This document shows, in pieces, positions 25,925-35,607 of a stretch of DNA of 64,000 nucleotides. Each line of letters begins with the position of its first letter. Positions within the stretch are counted from its first letter, which is position 1. This stretch comes from Novipirellula artificiosorum (GTDB lineage: Bacteria > Planctomycetota > Planctomycetia > Pirellulales > Pirellulaceae), in contig NZ_SJPV01000020.1 of the NCBI RefSeq assembly GCF_007860135.1, forward strand, positions 1 through 64,000. Reading direction: 5' to 3'. A model generated the notes under the pieces. It was given only the letters and a program-made list of their open reading frames with translations, had not been told where the DNA came from and ran no database searches. Both the position numbers and the translations under genes were made by a program.

Positions 25925-25963
25925 TGCGCATCACGCAACGCCGTTGTCGTCGTTTTGCGAAGG
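25925..25963 (+). promoter_or_regulatory. Bipartite repeated motif, copy C (divergent)
   Basis: TGCGCATCACGCAACG, a 6-base spacer, then TCGTCGTTTTGCGAAGG. It is the least conserved of the four copies. It lies just after the RND pump stop, in the convergent gap before the end of the chemosensory operon, so it has no obvious downstream plus-strand gene. Confidence 0.4.
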
Positions 25964-26027
25964 GTACTTGCTGGCGACTGCTTCTAGTGTTGGCTCCTGC
26001 GCAGAAATCACGGGCAAGTCGAATGGC

Positions 26028-27239
26028 CTAAAACTTAACCTCGAAGATCGAGAAATCATCATCGAGTTGATCGGAGCCGCCTAACTCGCGAACGTGACGC
26101 AACAACTGGTCCATCGTTGGATCAGCAGATTGGCGGATCGCTGCGAGGTATTGCACAAAATCTTCGAACTCCCATTCCTTGCCGTCCGTTTTATGAATCT
26201 CATGGACACCGTCACTAAACACGAAAAGACTAGACCCTGAACCGACATGACAGCGGCCAGACTCGAACTCGTCCCACGGCATCATCCCGATCATCGGTCC
26301 CTGGGATTCTAACCGAAGTGGTTCCGCTGTTTTCTCGGGACTGCCTTCGAACAACAAGGCTTCAGGGTGCCCACCTCCAGACCAAGCCAGCGTCGACGTG
26401 CTTGGTTGATAGACGCCGTACCACATCGTAAAACACTTCTCTCCATACTCCTCCATGGGAAAAGCATCATTAAGCGCCTTGAGTACTTGCCCGGGTTCAC
26501 AAAAATCGGTATTTGCAAGTGCTCGGGAGCGCAGGACGTTCATCAGGGTGACTGACAGCAATGCTGAATCAAGACCATGTCCGACGACGTCAATGAGGTA
26601 TAACGCGAAGTGATCCTCGTCGATCCAATAGTACCCAAACGTATCGCCACCTAGATCGGCCGAAGGAACGTAGCACCAACTTACGGCAACCGGAGACTCA
26701 ATTGGCTCGGGCAGCAGGGCTAGCAGATACTTACATCCGGCTTCGAGTTGCTCGGCCATATGACGTCGACTTTGGGCCAGTGCTTCGTAAGCTGCATTTC
26801 TCTGCAACAGACTGATATAGCCGCGTGAGTGGTATCGAATACGTGCCAATAATTCGACCGGGTCAGGTAGTTTGACTAAATAGTCATTGGCCCCAAGAGC
26901 GAACGCCTTCGCTTTGGTTTCAGCCTCTTCCTTTGTACTCAGCACGATCAGCGGAGTGTCCTGGGTCGCTTCGTTTTGGCGGTACTGAGGTACCAAATCC
27001 AGACCGCTGATTTCTGGCATGACCAAATCTTGCAAGATGAGCGTCGGTCGGATTTCGATTGCACGTTGCAGCGCATGGCGTGGATCTTGGCAATAGTGCA
27101 GCGTGATGTCCTCGTGCGGCGCCAACATGCGACGAACGGCTTCCCCCACCATGGCCTGATCATCGACAAGCAAGACGACAATTTTCTGCTGGAATTGTTT
27201 CTCGATGTCAATCGTATTTGCTTTGTCTTCGGCCATCAT
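26028..27239 (-). CDS. Response regulator with WspR-like receiver and PP2C/SpoIIE phosphatase output
   Basis: The 403-residue product has an N-terminal receiver at about 12-140. VVLLVDDQAMVGEAVRRML, ILQDLVMP (phosphorylated Asp) and LSTKEEAETKAKAFALGANDYLVKLPDPVELLARIRYHS are very close to the receiver of WspR from the Wsp surface-sensing system. Where WspR has a GGDEF diguanylate cyclase, this protein has a SpoIIE/RsbU-type PP2C domain at about 170-400 with metal-binding motifs SADLGGDTFGYY, DVVGHGLDSAL, FSDGVHE and DDDFSIF. The phosphatase motifs look intact. It is the last gene of the operon, 10 bp after cheB. The expected targets of such phosphatases are phosphorylated STAS-domain proteins in partner-switching cascades; none is encoded in the operon. 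Confidence 0.9.
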   Translation of the reverse strand: MMAEDKANTIDIEKQFQQKIVVLLVDDQAMVGEAVRRMLAPHEDITLHYCQDPRHALQRAIEIRPTLILQDLVMPEISGLDLVPQYRQNEATQDTPLIVLSTKEEAETKAKAFALGANDYLVKLPDPVELLARIRYHSRGYISLLQRNAAYEALAQSRRHMAEQLEAGCKYLLALLPEPIESPVAVSWCYVPSADLGGDTFGYYWIDEDHFALYLIDVVGHGLDSALLSVTLMNVLRSRALANTDFCEPGQVLKALNDAFPMEEYGEKCFTMWYGVYQPSTSTLAWSGGGHPEALLFEGSPEKTAEPLRLESQGPMIGMMPWDEFESGRCHVGSGSSLFVFSDGVHEIHKTDGKEWEFEDFVQYLAAIRQSADPTMDQLLRHVRELGGSDQLDDDFSIFEVKF

Positions 27240-27249
27240 CCACTTTCAA

Positions 27250-28287
27250 TTACTCAGTTCTTTTCGACATCGCTCTGGAAAGGGTCGGGCCAATCTGATT
27301 GAGCGGAAGCACCTGATCAGCGGCACCCATCTTGGTAGCTGCTCCTGGCATTCCCCAAACAACACTCGTTTGTTGATCTTGAACAATCGTGCTCCAACCA
27401 GCGTCCTTTAACGATTTCAAGCCAGCAGCTCCGTCGCGCCCCATACCTGTTAACAGCACGGCGACGCCTGGTCGCATCGATGTCTTGGCTAAGGAATCAA
27501 ACAGCACGTCCACAGACGGTCGATGGAGATGCTCGGCTGGCTCGCGAACGTATTGTAAGACACCTTTGGAGGTTAACACGAGATGATCCTTCGTGCAGGC
27601 AACGCCGATGGTTCCCACTTGCGGCAGAATACCCGCCTCAATTTGGCGAACCGGCACTTTGACCTCTTGTCCAAGCCATTCGACAAATCCTGGCACGAAC
27701 AACTGATCGAGATGTTGAACGACCAAAATGGAGAAGTTGATGGGAGGAGCAAGACTCGCAAGTAGCGTGGCCAGCGCTTGCGGTCCACCGGTCGACGCAC
27801 CAATTGCCACAATCGGCACCGAAGCCGTTTGCGATCGAGACACCGAAATCTGCGAACCTGAGTGCGTTTGCTTCAACGCCACGTCACCAGAGCTCTGGAG
27901 TCGTACGATGTTACGTAGTTTGCGTTTGAGCTCGTCGCCACCGGCGATATTGCCGTCGCGGCCCAGCACCGGCGTGTTCACGGCATCGATCGCGCCGTGC
28001 CCAAGCGTCTCGTAGACTTTGTTCGAATTTCCACTCACTGTCGCAGTCACGACAAGAATCGAGCACGGGCTTCGTTGCATGATCTGCCGAGTTGCTTCGA
28101 CACCGTCCATGACTGGCATGATCAGATCCATCAGCACGATGTCCGGCGTATCTGACTGGCATCGATCAACTGCCTGTTGCCCATTTTCAGCGATCCAGGC
28201 GACCTCGGCGTCCGGCAGTGAAACGACAATGCGGCGCAAGACCTCCGCTGCCATTCGGACATCATTAACAATGGCGATGCGGATCAA
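27250..28287 (-). CDS. cheB: CheB/WspF-like chemoreceptor methylesterase
   Basis: The 345-residue product has a receiver domain with MDLIMPVMDGVEATRQIM (phosphorylation site) and a C-terminal CheB methylesterase domain from about 165. The catalytic Ser is in VAIGASTGGPQAL, the His in VVQHLDQLFVPGF and the Asp in LLTGMGRDGAAGLKSL. The receiver starts IRIAIVNDVRMAAEVLRR rather than the usual VDDS. This is the pattern I associate with WspF, as is GHGAIDAVNTP between the domains. It removes methyl groups from receptor glutamates and so resets the pathway. The start overlaps the cheA stop by 4 nt. Confidence 0.93.
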   Translation of the reverse strand: MIRIAIVNDVRMAAEVLRRIVVSLPDAEVAWIAENGQQAVDRCQSDTPDIVLMDLIMPVMDGVEATRQIMQRSPCSILVVTATVSGNSNKVYETLGHGAIDAVNTPVLGRDGNIAGGDELKRKLRNIVRLQSSGDVALKQTHSGSQISVSRSQTASVPIVAIGASTGGPQALATLLASLAPPINFSILVVQHLDQLFVPGFVEWLGQEVKVPVRQIEAGILPQVGTIGVACTKDHLVLTSKGVLQYVREPAEHLHRPSVDVLFDSLAKTSMRPGVAVLLTGMGRDGAAGLKSLKDAGWSTIVQDQQTSVVWGMPGAATKMGAADQVLPLNQIGPTLSRAMSKRTE

Positions 28288-30650
28288 TCCATTTCTCCAA
28301 TCAAGTCGGTCACCGTTCTCGTGAAGGAATCATCGTGAAAGCTCCCCTTTGTCAAATAGGCGTTGGCGCCCGCCTCAAAGCCCTGCAATCGATCGTCGTC
28401 ACGATCTTTATACGAGACGATGATGATCGGAAGATCCACGAAGCGGGGATCCTGGCGGATCGTCCGAATCAGCTCAATGCCATTCATTCGGGGCATGTCG
28501 ATGTCACTCACAACGAGATCATACGCCTTAGCCTGCAAGGCGTGCCAGCCGTCTCGGCCATCAACCGCCACGTCAACCTCGCAGCCCATCGCTGTGAGCA
28601 GCTGTCGCTGGGTCTCTCGCACAACAATGGAATCGTCGACGACAAGCACCTTCGGTACAGCTTTCTTGTCGTGGGTGGCCAACGATGTCATGCCGCGCAT
28701 TCGCCCTTCACCCAACAACTGACCCATTGAATTTAGGAGATCCTCGACGTCCAAAATCAGCAGCGGATCCCCCTCTTCGGTCACCGCAGCAGCAGAAACG
28801 TGAGGCACCTTGCCTAGACGCGGGTCAAGCGGACGCACAACCAGATCCTGCTCGCCAATGAATTTGTCGACAGCAATACCACAAAGATGCTGAACCTGGC
28901 CGATCACCACAACACACAAGGAATCCTCGGCTTGAGAATTGTCACTCAGATTGAGAATCTCCGTGCCACGCACAAGACCGACCGACGTCTGATCGAGAGT
29001 AAATTGCAATCTTCCCTGCACAGGGCTAATCGCACCGATTGGCACTCGCTCAATACGGTGAAGTTTGGCCAGAGGAAAAGCATATAACTCGCCGGCAATT
29101 TCTGCTAGGGCGGCACGGATGACCGAAAGCGTTACGGGCAGACGCAGAGTGAACGTGGTACCGGCCCCCAACTTCGACTCAACGCGTACGGTGCCGGAAA
29201 CATCTTGAACCATCGAACGCACGACGTCCAAACCAACACCGCGTCCCGAGACCTCGGTCACCTCGTTTGCTGTGGAGAAACCTGGCAAGAAAAGGAACTC
29301 AAAGACTTCCGCATGACTGAATTGTTCCGCCATCGAACGGGCGGCCAAATTGCGCTGGACCAATTTGTCTCGCAACGAATCAACGTCGATTCCGCGACCG
29401 TCATCTCGCACTTCAATGGTTAGCATTCCAGCGTGATGCCGGGCTTCTAACGTGACCTTTCCCGTCTCTGATTTCCCTGCCGTACGCCTTTCCTCAGGAT
29501 TTTCGATACCGTGATCGACACAGTTACGAAGAAGATGATTGAGCGGCGCCTCCAATTTGCGCAGAATGTCGCGGTCGACTGCCACGGATTGTCCCAATAC
29601 CGTAAAGGAGACTTGTTTACCGAGTGCTTTTGATAAATCCCGAATCATTCGGGGAAACGATTGCGTGCCTTCGACGAAAGGACGCATGCGGCTACCGACG
29701 ACTTGCTGGTAAAGTGCCGTCGACGTTCGCTCCGATCGCCAAATCGCTCGTTCGAGGCGCCCTGCATGTTGCTGAAGTATCTCATCCGTGGCGGCGTGGA
29801 TGCGTTGAAGTTCATTCCTTACAAGGTCGGATTCGCCGGTTGTCGTGCCGGGGCCACCGATTCGTTCCAACAACTGCGAAAAACTGCTTTGTACTTCTCT
29901 CAAAGCAGTCAGAGATTTTTGCATTGATTGCAAGTTGCGTGCTTCGACGATCAACTCGCTAGCAAGTCGCATGATGCGATCAAGATTCTGAGCGTTAACC
30001 GGAACGGTCCGCTGGTCCGTCACCGCCTCAGGTTTTCTTTCCACGGATGACTCGGAACCCGCCGTCTCTGCCTGTGCTGACGACGTCCTCTCGGATTCAA
30101 CGAGTGGCGTGTTGCTCGAGGTGAGTGGCTTCTGGGTCGCGAGCAATTCCTTGCTTACCGGTGTAGTCGTTTCGGTTTGCAGGGCCGTTTTGGCGACAGG
30201 GTCCGGTTCGACCTCAGCAATGTCTTGAGTAGCGGCGGGCTTGGATTCCCTCGCCGGTTCTCGCAATGAATTGCTCAGTTGGAGGCATGGATCACTTCGC
30301 GAAGACTGCCATGCATCGAGTTCATCTTCCGACAGTTGCGTTGTTTCTCCGATGAGATCCACTGCCGCAAGCAATTGGTCAATTCTCGCCGATTCGATAC
30401 TCTCAACACCCTTCTGGAAACCGACAAAGCAGTCCTCCATGGTATGGGCCAATTCGACGATCATCTTGATGTCCGCGATGGCGGCCGCTCCCTTGATCGA
30501 GTGCGCCGCCCGCATCAGTTGCTCGATCTCGGAAAGATCCCCTTGATCCCCCTCAATCGCCAAAAGTCCCTCACTCAGAGCGGCGAGGTGCGAATCGACC
30601 TCGCCCTTGTACAACTCAAAGATTGAGAAACCCGATAGATCACCACTCAT
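28284..30650 (-). CDS. cheA: Hybrid CheA-type histidine kinase with C-terminal receiver (WspE-like)
   Basis: The 788-residue kinase has, in order, an Hpt domain with the phosphorylated His in RAAHSIKGAAAI (about residue 50), a Pro/Ser/Thr-rich linker, a dimerisation helix pair near 215-300 and a HATPase domain. The ATPase domain has NHLLRNCVDHGIENPEERR, VRDDGRGID and GRGVGLDVVRSMV. A CheW-like regulatory domain (FTLRLPVTLSVIRA) and a C-terminal receiver with VVSDIDMPRMNGIEL at about 660-788 follow. The extra receiver is typical of WspE and FrzE-type kinases. It is predicted to phosphorylate both CheB and the PP2C response regulator. The start overlaps the cheW stop by 4 nt, as does its own end with cheB. 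Confidence 0.94.
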   Translation of the reverse strand: MSGDLSGFSIFELYKGEVDSHLAALSEGLLAIEGDQGDLSEIEQLMRAAHSIKGAAAIADIKMIVELAHTMEDCFVGFQKGVESIESARIDQLLAAVDLIGETTQLSEDELDAWQSSRSDPCLQLSNSLREPARESKPAATQDIAEVEPDPVAKTALQTETTTPVSKELLATQKPLTSSNTPLVESERTSSAQAETAGSESSVERKPEAVTDQRTVPVNAQNLDRIMRLASELIVEARNLQSMQKSLTALREVQSSFSQLLERIGGPGTTTGESDLVRNELQRIHAATDEILQQHAGRLERAIWRSERTSTALYQQVVGSRMRPFVEGTQSFPRMIRDLSKALGKQVSFTVLGQSVAVDRDILRKLEAPLNHLLRNCVDHGIENPEERRTAGKSETGKVTLEARHHAGMLTIEVRDDGRGIDVDSLRDKLVQRNLAARSMAEQFSHAEVFEFLFLPGFSTANEVTEVSGRGVGLDVVRSMVQDVSGTVRVESKLGAGTTFTLRLPVTLSVIRAALAEIAGELYAFPLAKLHRIERVPIGAISPVQGRLQFTLDQTSVGLVRGTEILNLSDNSQAEDSLCVVVIGQVQHLCGIAVDKFIGEQDLVVRPLDPRLGKVPHVSAAAVTEEGDPLLILDVEDLLNSMGQLLGEGRMRGMTSLATHDKKAVPKVLVVDDSIVVRETQRQLLTAMGCEVDVAVDGRDGWHALQAKAYDLVVSDIDMPRMNGIELIRTIRQDPRFVDLPIIIVSYKDRDDDRLQGFEAGANAYLTKGSFHDDSFTRTVTDLIGEMD

Positions 30651-31258
30651 CGCAAAGCCGCCTGAAAACCGCTGACGACCCGCTGCAGATCAAGCAGGGC
30701 TACCGTTTCCTGATCGAGTGGGACGAGACTTTTTGTGTAACGTGCTAAGGCGGCGTCAACGGTAATGGGCGGCCTTCGAAAAGTGTCTTGGGTAAACGCG
30801 ATCACGCCCCTTACCGAGTCGATCTCCACAACCCAGTGGTTTGGCTCGTCTCCCAAAACGATCATCCATCGCTGCTTTTCCTTTGTGCGATCACGAGTCC
30901 CTTCCCTTAAATCCAACAGCTTTTCGAGGTCGGCGCAAAGCATCAAGTCTCCATCTAAATTGCATAACCCACGAATAATGTGATTGGACCGGTGCGGGAT
31001 CCGGTGTACCGGAGTCGCTTGAGTCACTTGATGGACCTCCACCGCCTTGACGGCCATGAGTTCCTCGCCGACTTGGAAGACCAGTAAACGAACAACGTCC
31101 TGATCGCCCATCTCGAGTGGCATTGCAACACGCCGTGTACGCTCTCGAAGGTCATCGAGCGATAAGGGCTTGTCCAGCAACCGCTGTATTGCCGCCTCAT
31201 CGTCCGTGTCAACCTGTAGCTTGACGTCTTCGTCCGTCGATTGGATCGGCGTGTTCAT
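30647..31258 (-). CDS. cheW: CheW-type coupling protein (WspD-like position)
   Basis: The 203-residue product has a CheW fold from about residue 60: LLVFQVGEELMAVKAVEVHQV, TPVHRIPHRSNHIIRGLCNLDGDLMLCADLEKLL and a final segment ending SLVPLDQETVALLDLQRVV. CheW joins receptors to CheA. The N-terminal 60 residues include a helical, charged stretch (DEAAIQRLLDKPLSLDDLRERTRRVA), longer than in ordinary CheW and comparable with the second coupling protein of Wsp systems. It overlaps both neighbours by 4 nt. Confidence 0.9.
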   Translation of the reverse strand: MNTPIQSTDEDVKLQVDTDDEAAIQRLLDKPLSLDDLRERTRRVAMPLEMGDQDVVRLLVFQVGEELMAVKAVEVHQVTQATPVHRIPHRSNHIIRGLCNLDGDLMLCADLEKLLDLREGTRDRTKEKQRWMIVLGDEPNHWVVEIDSVRGVIAFTQDTFRRPPITVDAALARYTKSLVPLDQETVALLDLQRVVSGFQAALR

Positions 31259-32535
31259 GGCTCAGAATCCGATAGCTTTTGGGGCTTGGCCTCGTGAGCA
31301 CGAATGGCACGTTGCCGAAAGCGGGATGCTTGTTCCGTATTTCCAAGTCGATCATAGATAATGGCCAGTTGCAACAATGCCCCATCGTGGTCGTGCTCGA
31401 AATAGAGGACTTTGTTAAAGGCTTCGCGTGCCTCTTGGATCTGGCCCAAGCTGAGCTTGATGCTTCCAAGTAGCTCATAAAAATCGGGACCGTTCGCAGT
31501 GGGCGACTCGATAGACTCCAGTACGGTGATCGCATCCTCAATTCGCCCAGCGTTCGCCATCGCGCGAGCATCCGCTAACGCCTGGGTTTGGCAAGTCTTC
31601 AATTCGGCAGTTGGCAGATCGATTCGGTTCTGTGGCAAAGCGATCTCAAGTTCGTCCGCATGAGCTCGACTTCTTTGCCGATCCGTCACTTGTGGCAGTT
31701 TGCGAGGACGTAGCAAGGGCGGCTGCGCGATGGCCCGCGAGTGTTTTCGACGCAGAGCGAAGCTGTGCCTCACTCCAATCGGCTCGAAGCAGTCTCCAGC
31801 AAGAATCGAAACTTCAGCGTGACCGACAAACAGAATACCACCCGGGGGTAGGAGCGACGAAAGCAGGAGGGACAATGTCGTTCGCGCAGAATCATTCAGA
31901 TAGATGAACAGATTTCGGCAGAAAACAACATCGTAGATGGTCGAACCGACTGGCCACGAGCCGTTTAAGATATCCCGATCCATGAATTCGACGTTTGTCG
32001 TGATGTTGGCGTGGACCTGCATGGCGTCTTGAGTGCGATGGAACCATCGCTCCGCCCAAGCAGGCATGGGCTCTCGAAACGAGTTGTTGCCGTAAACGGC
32101 CCGACGTGCAATCGCAACGGATGCTTCATGGCGATCAATCGCATCGATGCGGATGCCGTCATCTGGCCACCCTGATTGCACCGCCGCCATCTTCATGCTG
32201 TACGGCTCTTCGCCAGTCGCGCAAGCAATACTAAGCATCCTCAAGTCTTGCCGAGGTCCACTCAAAAGATCGGCGCTGTGATTCACCAGTAAATCGTAGG
32301 ACGATGGATACCGAAAGAACCATGTTTCGGGAACGGAGACTTGTTTGACCAAACGTTCTGTTTCTAATGGATCTCCAATCACGAGCCGGTGGTACGCCAA
32401 TTCATCGTCCAACCCTAATTCGAGACAACGACGTTTTACAAAACCCGCGATCGTTGGCGTCTGTAAAAGGCCGAGGCTGAGCCCAGTCTGTTTGGCGAAC
32501 TGCTGCTGCATTTGTGTGCTTGCATTTGCAGTCAT
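31255..32535 (-). CDS. cheR: CheR-type receptor methyltransferase with C-terminal TPR (WspC-like)
   Basis: The product is 426 residues from the ATG at 32535, which overlaps the upstream cheW stop by ATGA; a start at 32652 inside that gene is unlikely. The CheR part has ETWFFRYPSSYDLL, LSIACATGEEPYSMKMAA (SAM-binding motif I), IDAIDRHEASVAIARRAVYG and DVVFCRNLFIYLNDSART. The C-terminal 120 residues contain TPR units (ATANGPDFYELLGSIKLSLGQ preceded by helices, then AREAFNKVLYFEHDHDGALLQLAIIYDRLG). A CheR-TPR fusion is the WspC architecture. It adds methyl groups to the receptor encoded at 32986. Confidence 0.92.
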   Translation of the reverse strand: MTANASTQMQQQFAKQTGLSLGLLQTPTIAGFVKRRCLELGLDDELAYHRLVIGDPLETERLVKQVSVPETWFFRYPSSYDLLVNHSADLLSGPRQDLRMLSIACATGEEPYSMKMAAVQSGWPDDGIRIDAIDRHEASVAIARRAVYGNNSFREPMPAWAERWFHRTQDAMQVHANITTNVEFMDRDILNGSWPVGSTIYDVVFCRNLFIYLNDSARTTLSLLLSSLLPPGGILFVGHAEVSILAGDCFEPIGVRHSFALRRKHSRAIAQPPLLRPRKLPQVTDRQRSRAHADELEIALPQNRIDLPTAELKTCQTQALADARAMANAGRIEDAITVLESIESPTANGPDFYELLGSIKLSLGQIQEAREAFNKVLYFEHDHDGALLQLAIIYDRLGNTEQASRFRQRAIRAHEAKPQKLSDSEP

Positions 32536-32984
32536 GAGTCCATTGCCTGTTGGTTGAGACACGTCGGCAGACGCGATGGGGTCGTCAATTGAACCGTCGA
32601 ATTTCCTATGCAGGCAACCGGCCCCAGAAACGCGATGGAAGACAATTGGCATGATCGAGATTCCTCGCCCTTGTCGAAATCGACATCCTCGCTGCCGAGA
32701 ACTTGTTCAACGATCAAACCCAGGTGGTGGCGGTCGTCCTGCGTATCGTCCGACGGGCGGATCACCAAGATGCGACTTGCCATCCGAATCTCACTCGCGG
32801 TATGGCCCAACAAGCGAGACGAATCCACTAGCGGCAAGAGACGGCCTCGATAGTCGAAGAGTCCTTGCAGCCAATCCTCGCTTCCCACCACCGGTCGCGA
32901 CTGCACCACGGGGATGACCTCGATGATGGATGACGAAGGCGTTGCATAGCGTTGGCCCTTCGAAGTCCAAATAACGACGTGCAT
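32532..32984 (-). CDS. cheW: CheW-type coupling protein (WspB-like position)
   Basis: The 150-residue product is a minimal CheW domain: MHVVIWTSKGQRYATPSSSIIEVIPVV, then WLQGLFDYRGRLLPLVDSSRLLG and LGLIVEQVLG. Its short length and its position directly after the receptor gene (2-bp gap) and before cheR-TPR correspond to WspB. The stop overlaps the cheR start. Confidence 0.88.
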   Translation of the reverse strand: MHVVIWTSKGQRYATPSSSIIEVIPVVQSRPVVGSEDWLQGLFDYRGRLLPLVDSSRLLGHTASEIRMASRILVIRPSDDTQDDRHHLGLIVEQVLGSEDVDFDKGEESRSCQLSSIAFLGPVACIGNSTVQLTTPSRLPTCLNQQAMDS

Positions 32985-32985
32985 C

Positions 32986-35058
32986 TCAAGACTTCAACTG
33001 GAATGAGGCGATGGAAGATTTGAGTGATTCAATTGCCTGCTGCAAATCGTCAGCAGCGCGAGAGTATTCGTGGATCGCATCGGACGACTGAGCCGCATGG
33101 GCTGTCAATTGCCCCATCGCACTGCTAATTTGCTCGGCTCCCTGTGCTTGACTCTGCATACTCTCATTGACGCTTTCAAATTGCTGCGTATTGCTGTTGA
33201 CCTGCTCAATGATGTCCGACATTTGCTGGCTGATCGTCGCCACATCCTTGACGTTGCGACGGACGTGGTCAGTAAACCGGTCCATTTCCATCACGCCGGC
33301 GGAAACGGCCGACAACATTTGACGAACCATCTGTTCGATATCTAAAGTCGCAGCGGATGTCTGATCGGCCAGTCGACGAATCTCGCGAGCGACGACGAGG
33401 AATCCGACACCATATTCGCCTGCCTTCTCTGCTTCAATCGCAGCATTGACCGACAGCAGATTCGTCTGATCGGCGACCTTCGTAATGGTGGACACAACAC
33501 CTGTGATGTTCGACGCCTTGTCGTTGATGACCGCCAACTTTTCTCCAATGGAACCGGTGGCTTTGTCCAAGTCACGCATGCTCTCTTCCATGTTCTGTAA
33601 CCCGGATCGCCCAGCGGTTGCCAGTTCGGCCGTGCCCACAGCCACTTGACTGACGTTTTCCATCGTGCCAAGCAATTCCGTATTGGTAGAGGAGATCTGT
33701 TTGGTCGCAGCTGCAATTTGATTTGCCGAGGAACCGAACGAGCTCGCCGTCGCCTTTTGTTGATGGCTTGTTGCGGAGAGTTCGGTTGCCGTCGAATTCA
33801 GCTGAATGCTCGCTTGTTTGACGTTGCCTACAAGACGATTCAAGTTCACGGTCATGTTGCCAATCGAGTGAAGTAGTACACCGGTCTCGTCCACGCACTC
33901 TTCCGGGGCCGCGAATTCCAATTCTCCCGTCAAATCGCCCGCGGCAATTCGCTTGGCCGCTTCAACGGCCTCGTTCACGCGTCGCGCCAACCGAACGGTC
34001 ATCGCCAACAATAACGCTATGATCAAGAAGATTCCACTCAATGCAAAAATGAGACGGGACCGAAGCTGGGCCCAGATCGGTGCCAAGACAATACTCTCTG
34101 GCTTTCGCACCACAACCGTCCAATTGCCGACAGGCACTCGCGCCGCAGCAAAGTAGTACTTTTCGCCCTCACTTGGGTCAACTTCAAGCAGCGGCGCGTT
34201 CATGTTCTTGTCCTTCATCAATCGCACAAACAGTTCTGCTGCTTGGATGTCTTCCACGTTACGAGTCAAGAGCCTTTCGTTGCTGACATCCAGTTCGCCG
34301 TCGACGGGATCCAACGAGGCCGCAATGAAATTGCCGTTTGCACTGATTAAGAAAATATCGAATTCTTCGGACTTTGCGATCCGCCGCAGCATCGTATCAA
34401 TATCAGCAAGGGCAAAATCGACGCCTGCAACACCCTTGAACTGACCATCGATTACGATCGGATATACCTGCTCGGTAATCATCTTGCCTTGATAAACGTA
34501 AGGTTCCGTTACCTTGTAAGCTGGCTTTCCTGTCTTTTCGAAGTCCTTCTTTGCGCCGTTGTAGTAGAGGCTCGACTCCATATCGACCAAGGGTTCTAGC
34601 GAAGTTGTACGTCCCTTGGTCGAGTCGACAAACCAATACGGAATAAAGCGACCGTTTGGGTCCATTGCCTCGGTCGGCAATTTTCCAAGCGACTCGCTAT
34701 CCTGCCCGTCAGCATTCGGTTCGTAACCAAAGTAAGCACCCGTGATGCCATCAAAATTCTCGAGAACGATACGAGCGTATTCGATCGACGCTTCGCGGTC
34801 ACCGAACATCCCCGCGACCTGTGCGTCAGCCATTCGCTGTGCCGAGATCACAGCACTGGCATTCAAGTCTTCAATCTGAGTCGCGACGACTCGGGCTTGA
34901 AGCTGGATATACTCTTCTTCGGATTGCCTTAGATTTTTGAAGCTTGCCAGGCTCGACAGATAGATAACCAACGCAAAGATCAGGAGGGTTGGCAGCACCA
35001 CAAACAAGAGCATCCGACCAACGAGCCGGCGGCGAATCTTATGAATCAATTCTAGCAT
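32986..35058 (-). CDS. Methyl-accepting chemoreceptor with periplasmic Cache-type sensor (WspA-like position)
   Basis: The product is about 690 residues from the ATG at 35058. TM1 is at about 15-37 (MLLFVVLPTLLIFALVIYLSSL). A periplasmic domain of about 300 residues has a double-Cache look, with GAYFGYEPN, YVYQGKMITEQVYPIVIDGQFKGVAGVDFALADIDTML and ISANGNFIAAS. TM2 is near 335-355, then HAMP (RRVNEAVEAAKRIAAGDLTGEL), a long coiled coil and the signalling tip DQTNLLSVNAAIEAEKAGEYGVGFLVVAREIRRLAD. It senses an external signal and drives CheA. The signal is unknown. It is the first gene of the operon, which runs on the minus strand through to the phosphatase gene. Confidence 0.92.
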   Translation of the reverse strand: MLELIHKIRRRLVGRMLLFVVLPTLLIFALVIYLSSLASFKNLRQSEEEYIQLQARVVATQIEDLNASAVISAQRMADAQVAGMFGDREASIEYARIVLENFDGITGAYFGYEPNADGQDSESLGKLPTEAMDPNGRFIPYWFVDSTKGRTTSLEPLVDMESSLYYNGAKKDFEKTGKPAYKVTEPYVYQGKMITEQVYPIVIDGQFKGVAGVDFALADIDTMLRRIAKSEEFDIFLISANGNFIAASLDPVDGELDVSNERLLTRNVEDIQAAELFVRLMKDKNMNAPLLEVDPSEGEKYYFAAARVPVGNWTVVVRKPESIVLAPIWAQLRSRLIFALSGIFLIIALLLAMTVRLARRVNEAVEAAKRIAAGDLTGELEFAAPEECVDETGVLLHSIGNMTVNLNRLVGNVKQASIQLNSTATELSATSHQQKATASSFGSSANQIAAATKQISSTNTELLGTMENVSQVAVGTAELATAGRSGLQNMEESMRDLDKATGSIGEKLAVINDKASNITGVVSTITKVADQTNLLSVNAAIEAEKAGEYGVGFLVVAREIRRLADQTSAATLDIEQMVRQMLSAVSAGVMEMDRFTDHVRRNVKDVATISQQMSDIIEQVNSNTQQFESVNESMQSQAQGAEQISSAMGQLTAHAAQSSDAIHEYSRAADDLQQAIESLKSSIASFQLKS

Positions 35059-35607
35059 CAATCGGTCTGTGAAGAAGGCATCAGTGTAGTTTCCTCGGAG
35101 ACTCTTCGAGCGTAGTTCACCTACGAGTCGCAAACAAGAGTAATGGTCAAAGCAGTGCCATCGAATCAGCGAATTCTCGGGGAATGATCGCCCACTACGA
35201 CAACCTCGAGACTTGTCTTCTTTGGTTTATTCCGCTCGTAACGGTTGGTCGGTAAGCTAGCGGTAGAGCATGTGCCGTTGATCGGGGAACTGAAGACGCG
35301 TGAGATCCTTGTCCCCCCTCCGTTGAGGCCCGGGTTTCTTGACTCGCCAGAGTTCGAGATTCAGATGAATCGCATCCGCTCCCGACTCACCTTGTTCCAG
35401 ATGCTCCGGGACTATAGGTAGCCGGCCTTGCCTCCCTTGTCCAATACAAGCGACCCTGATTCTTGGCTGTGACAAAGCGTCAGACTCGCTGCCGCGATCA
35501 CCCCTAATCTTCGTTATCTTCGTTGCAATCTTCTCAATCCCTAAAGTTTGCCTGTCTTGCCAGTCGATAAAGGTCGAAGACGCTCTCTCGGTTTCTGGTT
35601 TTTCAGC
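35059..35607. other. Divergent intergenic region, about 550 bp
   Basis: This lies between the chemoreceptor start and the next plus-strand gene. It should carry the promoter of the chemosensory operon, but I cannot pick a convincing one. A minus-strand open frame (35257-35742) overlaps the start of the next gene and has no recognisable domain. No copy of the bipartite motif is present. Confidence 0.4.
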
